Source: CAZBQG01 sp964493945
Lineage (GTDB): Bacteria > Pseudomonadota > Alphaproteobacteria > Rhodospirillales > UBA2165
Reading direction: 5' to 3'
NCBI GenBank assembly: GCA_964493945.1
Contig: CAZBQG010000060.1
Coordinates: 1-18,830 of the forward strand
Length of the DNA: 18,830 bases
A model generated the notes under the pieces. The model worked only from the letters and a program-made list of their open reading frames with translations. It had not been told where the DNA came from and did no database searches. Both the position numbers and the translations under genes were made by a program. Shown here piece after piece: positions 14,185 to 18,830 of the stretch (positions are counted from its first letter, which is position 1; each line of letters begins with the position of its first letter).

Positions 14185-16356
14185 ATGAAAAACAATATGA
14201 AACAGACCACCACCTCAATTGCCGCTTTCTGGGTTTTGGCCATGGCCGCCGGGGCAGCCCAATCGGCGGAGAGTTCAACCACGCCCCATGCCGGCGCTTC
14301 GCCCTGGATCAAGACGGAACAGACCCAGGTCCGTCTGGTATCGGCCAGCAGCGCGCTGGGGGGGGCCGATACGGTGCGCCTCGGCCTGCAATTCAAACTG
14401 AAGCCGGGCTGGAAAATCTATTGGCGGGCACCGGGCGACGCGGGATTTCCGCCCAGGCTCGATTGGAAGAAGTCAGAAAATCTGTCAGGCGCACAAATAA
14501 AATGGCCGGCGCCGACTCGTTTTTCGGTTCTGGGCTTCGAAACCCAGGGATACAAGAAAGAGGTTATCTTCCCCATCACGGCCAGGATTGTTGATCCGGA
14601 AAAGCCCCTGCATCTCAGAGCGGCCCTCAATTATCTGACCTGCGACGAGGTGTGCATCCCCTATCAGACCAATCTGAGCCTGGATCTGAATAATGGCGCC
14701 GCCCAGGCCACGCCTAGCTTTCAAGACATCAACCGCTACGCATCGCGCGTGCCGGGCGACGGCACCAAGCATGGCCTGAAAATCACCCAGGCCGAACTGG
14801 CCGGCCCCATGGGCCCCCTGACCAAGGGCATCAGGAACGGAATGCTTCGTGTCCTGGCCGGCGCCTCAACGCCTTTCACCACGCCAGATATGTTCGTCGA
14901 AGGCCCGGAGGAAATGGTCTTTTCCAAACCCAAGCCGCGCATTTCCAATAAAGGGCGCCAGGTCAGTATACTGGTACCCATCAGCGTTGATGGTAATGGC
15001 AAGGTGGCCGGTAGTGCGCTGACATTCACCCTGACCGATGGCGCCCGGTCAGCGGAGCGCAAATTATCTATCGGACAAGGCCCGCCGGTCAGCACTCCTT
15101 CTTCGGGTGGGCTGTTTTTGGCCTATTCCCTGCCGATCATTCTAGGGCTTGCCCTGCTGGGCGGGCTGATCCTCAACCTCATGCCCTGCGTCCTGCCCGT
15201 CTTGTCGCTGAAGCTGGTGGGGCTGGTCAGTCATGCCGGCGCGGAAACGGGAACGGTCCGGGTCAGTTTCCTGGCCACCTCGGCGGGCATCGTTTTTTCA
15301 TTCCTAGTTATTGCGGGGGGCCTAGTGGGGCTCAGGCTGGCCGGGGAGGCCGTCGGCTGGGGCATCCAGCTCCAGCATCCCTGGTTCCTGGTGGGGCTTA
15401 CTTTGATCATCTCGCTCTTCGCCTACAATCTGTGGGGTTTGTTTGAAATAAACCTGCCCTATTGGCTGACCAACATCGTCGGCACCCCGGGTCAGGCCCA
15501 AGGCATCGGCGGCAATTTCGCAACCGGGGCATTTGCTACATTGCTGGCAACGCCTTGTTCGGCGCCCTTCCTGGGCACCGCCGTCGGTTTCGCCCTGGCC
15601 GGCGGCAACTGGGACACCTTCGCCGTCTTCGCCGCCCTGGGCGTGGGTATGGCCGCACCTTATTTGCTGGTCGCCGCCTTTCCCGGTATCGCCAGCCGCC
15701 TGCCCAAGCCCGGCGCATGGATGGTCCGGGTCAAACAGATCATGGGCGGTGCCCTGGCCTTGACCGGCGTCTGGCTGTTATCGGTGATCGCCGTACAGGT
15801 CAGCCTGGGCGCGGCCCTGACTCTGGGCGCGGTGATGATTGCCCTGGGCGGCGCCTTCCTGGCCCGGCACTATCTGGATGAGACGCGCCGCTGGATTTCA
15901 GGCGCCCTGGTCGCCGCCCTGGCGATTGGTGCCTTTTTCGTGCCCGGCCAGTTCGAGCCCTCGGCGGCCCAGGCGGCCCAGTCAAAGGCCCATTGGCGCG
16001 CCTTCGATCAGGCCGCCATTTCCACCCTCGTGGCCCAAGGCAAGACGGTCTTCGTCGATGTCACCGCCGAATGGTGCATTACGTGTCAAGTGAACAAGGC
16101 AGCCGTTCTCAACCGGGGCCAAGTGTTCGATATCCTTTCTGGTGATGCCGTCGTCGCCATGCAGGCCGACTGGACCCGGCCCAGCGATATCATCGCCGCA
16201 TATCTGGCGAGCTTCGGGCGCTTCGGTATTCCGTTCAATGCTGTTTATGGGCCGAAAGCGCCGGGCGGCGTGGCGCTGCCCGAATTGCTCACAACGGGTC
16301 TGGTTATATCGGGGCTTGAAAAAGCGTCGGGCAGACCCAATATAGCCGCCAAATAG
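14185..16356 (+). CDS. dsbD: DsbD/ScsB-like thiol-disulfide transporter
   Basis: This protein of 723 residues moves reducing power from cytosolic thioredoxin across the inner membrane to periplasmic partners. It starts with a signal peptide (cleavage near AQSA). The periplasmic N-terminal domain carries CDEVC (C153, C157). An eight-helix CcdA/DsbD membrane domain has the paired cysteines LMPC (C335) and ATPC (C458). The C-terminal periplasmic thioredoxin domain has EWCITC (C631, C634). Three cysteine pairs in this order define DsbD/ScsB. An upstream GTG at 14149 would add 12 residues before the signal peptide and is unlikely; ATG at 14197 is a third option. No strong ribosome-binding site was found. 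A peroxiredoxin follows ten bases after the stop. Confidence 0.92.
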   Translation: MKNNMKQTTTSIAAFWVLAMAAGAAQSAESSTTPHAGASPWIKTEQTQVRLVSASSALGGADTVRLGLQFKLKPGWKIYWRAPGDAGFPPRLDWKKSENLSGAQIKWPAPTRFSVLGFETQGYKKEVIFPITARIVDPEKPLHLRAALNYLTCDEVCIPYQTNLSLDLNNGAAQATPSFQDINRYASRVPGDGTKHGLKITQAELAGPMGPLTKGIRNGMLRVLAGASTPFTTPDMFVEGPEEMVFSKPKPRISNKGRQVSILVPISVDGNGKVAGSALTFTLTDGARSAERKLSIGQGPPVSTPSSGGLFLAYSLPIILGLALLGGLILNLMPCVLPVLSLKLVGLVSHAGAETGTVRVSFLATSAGIVFSFLVIAGGLVGLRLAGEAVGWGIQLQHPWFLVGLTLIISLFAYNLWGLFEINLPYWLTNIVGTPGQAQGIGGNFATGAFATLLATPCSAPFLGTAVGFALAGGNWDTFAVFAALGVGMAAPYLLVAAFPGIASRLPKPGAWMVRVKQIMGGALALTGVWLLSVIAVQVSLGAALTLGAVMIALGGAFLARHYLDETRRWISGALVAALAIGAFFVPGQFEPSAAQAAQSKAHWRAFDQAAISTLVAQGKTVFVDVTAEWCITCQVNKAAVLNRGQVFDILSGDAVVAMQADWTRPSDIIAAYLASFGRFGIPFNAVYGPKAPGGVALPELLTTGLVISGLEKASGRPNIAAK

Positions 16357-16366
16357 AGGGTTCCAC

Positions 16367-16849
16367 ATGCCAATCAAAACAGGGGAACGCATCCCCGCCG
16401 TCATGCTCAAAACCAAGGGCGAGAACGGCGTCCAGGACATAAGCACCGAAGAGTTGTTCGCCGGCAAGTTGGTGGCACTTTTTGCCTTGCCCGGCGCCTT
16501 CACCCCCACCTGTTCGGCCAAGCATCTGCCGGGATTCGTGGAAAACGCCGCCGCCATCAAGGCCAAGGGCGCGGACCTGATCGTCTGCCTCTCGGTCAAT
16601 GACGCCTTCGTCATGGGTGCCTGGGGTGAGGCGCAAGGCGTGGGCGATGACGTGTTGATGCTGGCCGATGGCAATGGGGAATTCACCAAGGGGGTGGATC
16701 TGGCCCTGGACGCGACGGGCTTTGGCATGGGCAGCCGTTCGCAACGCTATTCCATGATCATCGAGGACGGGGTAGTGAGCACCCTCAACACCGAAAAGCC
16801 GGGCGGCTTTGGCGCCAGCAGCGCGGATACCTTGCTGGGACAGCTCTGA
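16367..16849 (+). CDS. Peroxiredoxin, Prx5 type
   Basis: This 160-residue protein reduces hydroperoxides. The active-site motif PGAFTPTCS fits PxxxTxxC with peroxidatic C49, and a second cysteine C74 lies in LIVCLSVND. The conserved arginine region GSRSQRYSM (122-130) and full length match the Prx5 (redoxin) subfamily, which typically uses glutathione/glutaredoxin or thioredoxin. AGGG at 16357-16360 precedes the ATG by six bases. With the dsbD-like gene it forms a two-gene redox unit. It has no signal peptide, so it acts in the cytosol while DsbD serves the envelope. Confidence 0.95.
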   Translation: MPIKTGERIPAVMLKTKGENGVQDISTEELFAGKLVALFALPGAFTPTCSAKHLPGFVENAAAIKAKGADLIVCLSVNDAFVMGAWGEAQGVGDDVLMLADGNGEFTKGVDLALDATGFGMGSRSQRYSMIIEDGVVSTLNTEKPGGFGASSADTLLGQL

Positions 16850-16883
16850 GCGATATCCTGAGTCTCAAATAGAAAGGCTGGGT

Positions 16884-17453
16884 TCAAGCGGCAGGCAGGG
16901 CCAGTTCGGATTTAACCTCGTCTATCAGGCGCTGGAGTGCCGCCACGCTATCAAGCCGCGCTTTGCGTTCAGCATCGGTCAGGCTGCATTCCATAGGATA
17001 ATCCACCGCGTTGCGCAGTTGCTTGCGCCACGACTCCTGGGCATGTTCCAGGTCCGCCAGACGGCGGTGCAGCGCTTTTTTTGCAGCCGGTTCCCTGGTG
17101 CCTCGCCACTTTACGTAACACAAACAGGCAATCAGTCCACCAATCACCAGGCCGTAAGCCCACCAAATTCCATGGCCGGGATGGTGCTCAGGGCGAAGGC
17201 CAACATCGGCGCCGGAACCAATTGCTGCAACAAGCCGTTCATTAAGGCTAAACGGCGCCGGTTCCGGTGGCGAAGAACAGGCCATGAAAAGAATAACCGC
17301 CACATAGGCGAAACCGGTTATCCAGAAAGTGACCGTGATCGCATCATCGATCGATCCCCAGTTTGAAGCGATGGGCGTCGCCCACCAGGTGCTCACAAAA
17401 TGAAATATGACCGAGCCGACCGCTAAAAGAACAAGTATGATTGCTAAAAACAT
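16884..17453 (-). CDS. Membrane protein with subunit II-like N-terminus and coiled-coil C-terminus
   Basis: This 189-residue protein starts with a membrane helix (1-20), then WWATPIASNWGSIDDAITVTFWITGFAYVAVILFM (23-57). From memory, that segment closely resembles the N-terminal helical hairpin of a subclass of cytochrome c oxidase subunit II proteins. After residue 58 the resemblance stops: there is a Pro-rich linker, another helix (97-113) and a charged, helix-rich tail (115-189) that looks like a cytosolic coiled coil. No cupredoxin domain or CuA ligands are present. Codon choice in the last 80 codons looks like real coding sequence. It is an orphan facing the peroxiredoxin gene. Function unknown; the subunit II relationship is a hypothesis. 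Confidence 0.65.
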   Translation of the reverse strand: MFLAIILVLLAVGSVIFHFVSTWWATPIASNWGSIDDAITVTFWITGFAYVAVILFMACSSPPEPAPFSLNERLVAAIGSGADVGLRPEHHPGHGIWWAYGLVIGGLIACLCYVKWRGTREPAAKKALHRRLADLEHAQESWRKQLRNAVDYPMECSLTDAERKARLDSVAALQRLIDEVKSELALPAA

Positions 17454-17571
17454 CCCTTATTCTCGCCTTTTTCCAGAAGCAAAAAGATAATCCTGGAGAG
17501 GCGGAATCCCTGCACCGCCCTCGCTACGGTTTGCGTTTGTCTTCTTTTATAAATTATAAAGATTCTAATAG

Positions 17572-17587
17572 TTAATTGTGTAATTAA
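17572..17587. repeat. Inverted repeat TTAATT-GTGT-AATTAA
   Basis: Perfect six-base arms around GTGT overlap the candidate -35 of the DUF2189 promoter. Its centre is about 26 bases from that of the TTTATAA palindrome at 17546-17560. Low sequence complexity makes chance palindromes more likely here than elsewhere in the window. Confidence 0.4.
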
Positions 17588-17718
17588 AGCAGCCCATGTA
17601 TGATTAGGTGTTTCAACGGGTCGCAACTCGCATCGCCAATTTCTGAATTTGGCCGCTGATGTTGACCTTGGCATGGCGGAGTTACCCCCGGGGTGGCGGC
17701 CCTTAGAACCAACGGTTC

Positions 17719-17724
17719 AGGAGG
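17719..17724 (+). promoter_or_regulatory. Ribosome-binding site fixing the DUF2189 start
   Basis: AGGAGG lies seven bases before the ATG at 17732, a perfect Shine-Dalgarno sequence. It rules out the upstream in-frame GTG at 17693 as the start. Confidence 0.85.
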
Positions 17725-17731
17725 CAAAGCT

Positions 17732-18529
17732 ATGGTAAGCGAAAATGTTATCCATGATGCTGGCGCGGTAAGCCCCAGTGACCCGAAAATTCGCTCGATC
17801 GGTATGGCGGACCTGAAGGAAGCATTGGTCAAGGGGATCGCCGACTTTAATGCGATGCCCACCCATTTGATTTTTTTGTGTTTGATCTATCCGATCATCA
17901 CCTTCTTTATCGCCCGCATCTATTCCGGACTTGATCTGCTCCCGTTCGCCTTCCCGCTGCTTGCCGGTTACACCTTGATCGGCCCCTTCGTCGCCACCGG
18001 CATGTATGAACTGAGCCACCGCCGCGAAGAGGGCCGGTTTACTTCCCGGTTCAACGCATTCTTGGTGTTCCGCTCGCCCGCCATCGTCTCGACGGCGATT
18101 CTCGGCGTTATTTTGCTGGTGATCTATTTCATCTGGCTGTTCGTGGCCCAAGCGATCTATCTGCGGCATTTCGGCGCTGGAGCACCGGAATCCATCATGA
18201 TGTTCGCCGAGCAGGTCACCATCACCCCGGCAGGCTGGGCATTGATGATCAAGGGCAGCGGCGCGGGCCTGGTCTTCGCCATCCTGGTGCTGTCGATCAG
18301 CGTGGTCGCTTTTCCCATGCTGGCGCACCGCAATGTGGGTGTGGTGAGGGCGATTTCCACGTCCCTTCAGGCGGTTCTAGCCAACCCCGTGACCTTCGCC
18401 ATCTGGGGCATCATCGTGGCCGCGGCCTTGTTCATCGGCGCCTTGCCCTTTTTCATTGGGTTGGCGGTGGTCCTGCCCGTGCTCGGCCATGCTACCTGGC
18501 ATCTCTACCGCAGGGTCGTCGAAATCTGA
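17732..18529 (+). CDS. DUF2189 family integral membrane protein
   Basis: The 265-residue protein has about six transmembrane helices. The N-terminal cytosolic segment with RSIGMADLKEALVKGIADF (21-39) and the following LIYPIITFF, GPFVATGMYELSHRREEG and SRFNAF segments are typical of DUF2189, a proteobacterial family of unknown function. Related genes are sometimes found near cytochrome oxidase genes, but no role is known. It diverges from the subunit II-like gene across the palindromic region, so the two may be co-regulated. Confidence 0.9.
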   Translation: MVSENVIHDAGAVSPSDPKIRSIGMADLKEALVKGIADFNAMPTHLIFLCLIYPIITFFIARIYSGLDLLPFAFPLLAGYTLIGPFVATGMYELSHRREEGRFTSRFNAFLVFRSPAIVSTAILGVILLVIYFIWLFVAQAIYLRHFGAGAPESIMMFAEQVTITPAGWALMIKGSGAGLVFAILVLSISVVAFPMLAHRNVGVVRAISTSLQAVLANPVTFAIWGIIVAAALFIGALPFFIGLAVVLPVLGHATWHLYRRVVEI

Positions 18530-18560
18530 CGGGGTACAGGCGCAACGGTTCACGTTACCA

Positions 18561-18584
18561 GGCCGCTCAACATGGGGGGCGGCC
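18561..18584 (+). terminator. Weak hairpin after the DUF2189 gene
   Basis: GGCCGC (18561-18566) pairs with GCGGCC (18579-18584) around a 12-base loop, 31 bases after the stop. It lacks the T-run of an intrinsic terminator, so it can only be called a possible transcript-end structure. Confidence 0.2.
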
Positions 18585-18656
18585 GGGATGATCTCTGTGG
18601 CCCACCATCGGGTTTGGTATAAGATCACCTACCAACAATCCGAGGGGAGGGGACAG

Positions 18657-18830
18657 ATGGATATACCCAATAACGTGGATTATCACAGTCTGGCCGGCCG
18701 GGTGGTGATCATAACCGGTGGCGGCCAGGGGATCGGGCGCACCTATGCCCATCATTTTGCGGCGCAGGGCGCCGTGCTGGTGATCGCCGAAATCAATGCC
18801 GAGCAAGGCGCCAGCGTGGCCGCCGAAATC
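18657..18830 (+). CDS. SDR family oxidoreductase, 5' part only
   Basis: The first 58 codons are present before the window ends. The Rossmann nucleotide-binding motif TGGGQGIG lies at residues 20-27, preceded by AGRVVIITG, and strand VLVIAEIN follows, with an acidic residue at the usual NAD-preferring position. A strong ribosome-binding site, GGGGAGG at 18644-18650, lies six bases before the ATG. TATAAG at 18618-18623 is a possible -10. The substrate cannot be inferred from this fragment. The start and family are well supported. Confidence 0.88.
   Translation, partial: MDIPNNVDYHSLAGRVVIITGGGQGIGRTYAHHFAAQGAVLVIAEINAEQGASVAAEI

Larger units (their letters stand above)
17454..17731. promoter_or_regulatory. 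AT-rich divergent promoter region with two palindromes
   Basis: The 278-base region separates the minus-strand subunit II-like gene from the DUF2189 gene. TTTATAA-A-TTATAAA (17546-17560) is a perfect palindrome that, read on the minus strand, contains a consensus TATAAT. TTAATT-GTGT-AATTAA (17572-17587) is a second perfect inverted repeat. Rightward, TTGTGT (17576-17581), a 17-base spacer and TATGAT (17599-17604) form a plausible promoter whose -35 lies inside the second palindrome. The two palindromes may be operators that control both genes. No small gene was found here. Confidence 0.45.

Noticed and set aside
16850..16883. Bidirectional terminator between the peroxiredoxin and subunit II-like genes
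   Set aside because: The 34-base gap shows no stem-loop with a T-run on either strand.
1..18830. CRISPR array, insertion sequence, prophage, tRNA or rRNA
   Set aside because: No regularly spaced direct repeats, transposase or phage proteins, cloverleaf or rRNA-like sequence was seen on either strand.

Overview
The window looks like a chromosomal segment of an alphaproteobacterium, probably of the Rhodospirillales type. It is GC-rich, it carries a complete aa3-type cytochrome c oxidase locus (ctaC-ctaD-ctaG-ctaE-DUF983), and it has the threonine synthase plus M16 peptidase pair that often sits next to ctaE/surf1 in that class. No rRNA, tRNA, CRISPR array, insertion sequence or phage gene was seen. 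The taxonomic call is inference from gene content and order only.

Layout. Positions 1-729 hold a VOC-family (glyoxalase/extradiol dioxygenase fold) gene preceded by an FNR/FixK-like box. Positions 5962 down to 733 on the minus strand are ctaC, ctaD, ctaG, ctaE, a DUF983 gene and an isoaspartyl methyltransferase with a signal peptide. A 308-bp divergent region (5963-6270) separates these from a plus-strand cluster: a 34-residue single-helix protein with a strong ribosome-binding site, a DUF420/CtaM-like assembly factor, a divergent 12-helix heme-copper-oxidase-like protein, ctaB (heme O synthase), an M32 carboxypeptidase, thrC and an M16 peptidase. The yqgE gene (minus) faces the M16 gene and diverges from a DsbD/ScsB-like thiol-disulfide transporter followed by a Prx5-type peroxiredoxin. 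Next come a minus-strand membrane protein whose N-terminus resembles the first membrane helix of an oxidase subunit II, a divergent AT-rich promoter region with two palindromes, a DUF2189 membrane protein, and the start of an SDR dehydrogenase that runs off the end.

How the genes work together. CtaC, CtaD and CtaE are the oxidase core. CtaG (Cox11) delivers copper, CtaB makes the heme O precursor of heme A, and DUF420 and the 34-residue protein are probable assembly factors. DsbD, peroxiredoxin and the exported isoaspartyl methyltransferase point to envelope thiol homeostasis and protein repair. SURF1, expected after DUF983, is absent from this locus.

The most interesting item is the 442-residue protein at 6839-8167. 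It keeps the heme-copper oxidase layout and most metal-binding histidines (H58, H203, H263, H333, H335). However, one CuB ligand position is Asp (D262), and it lacks both the catalytic Tyr of oxidases and the +4 Glu of nitric oxide reductases. It sits between oxidase-assembly genes with no partner subunit nearby. Second is the orphan subunit-II-like protein at 16884-17453, which lacks the CuA domain.
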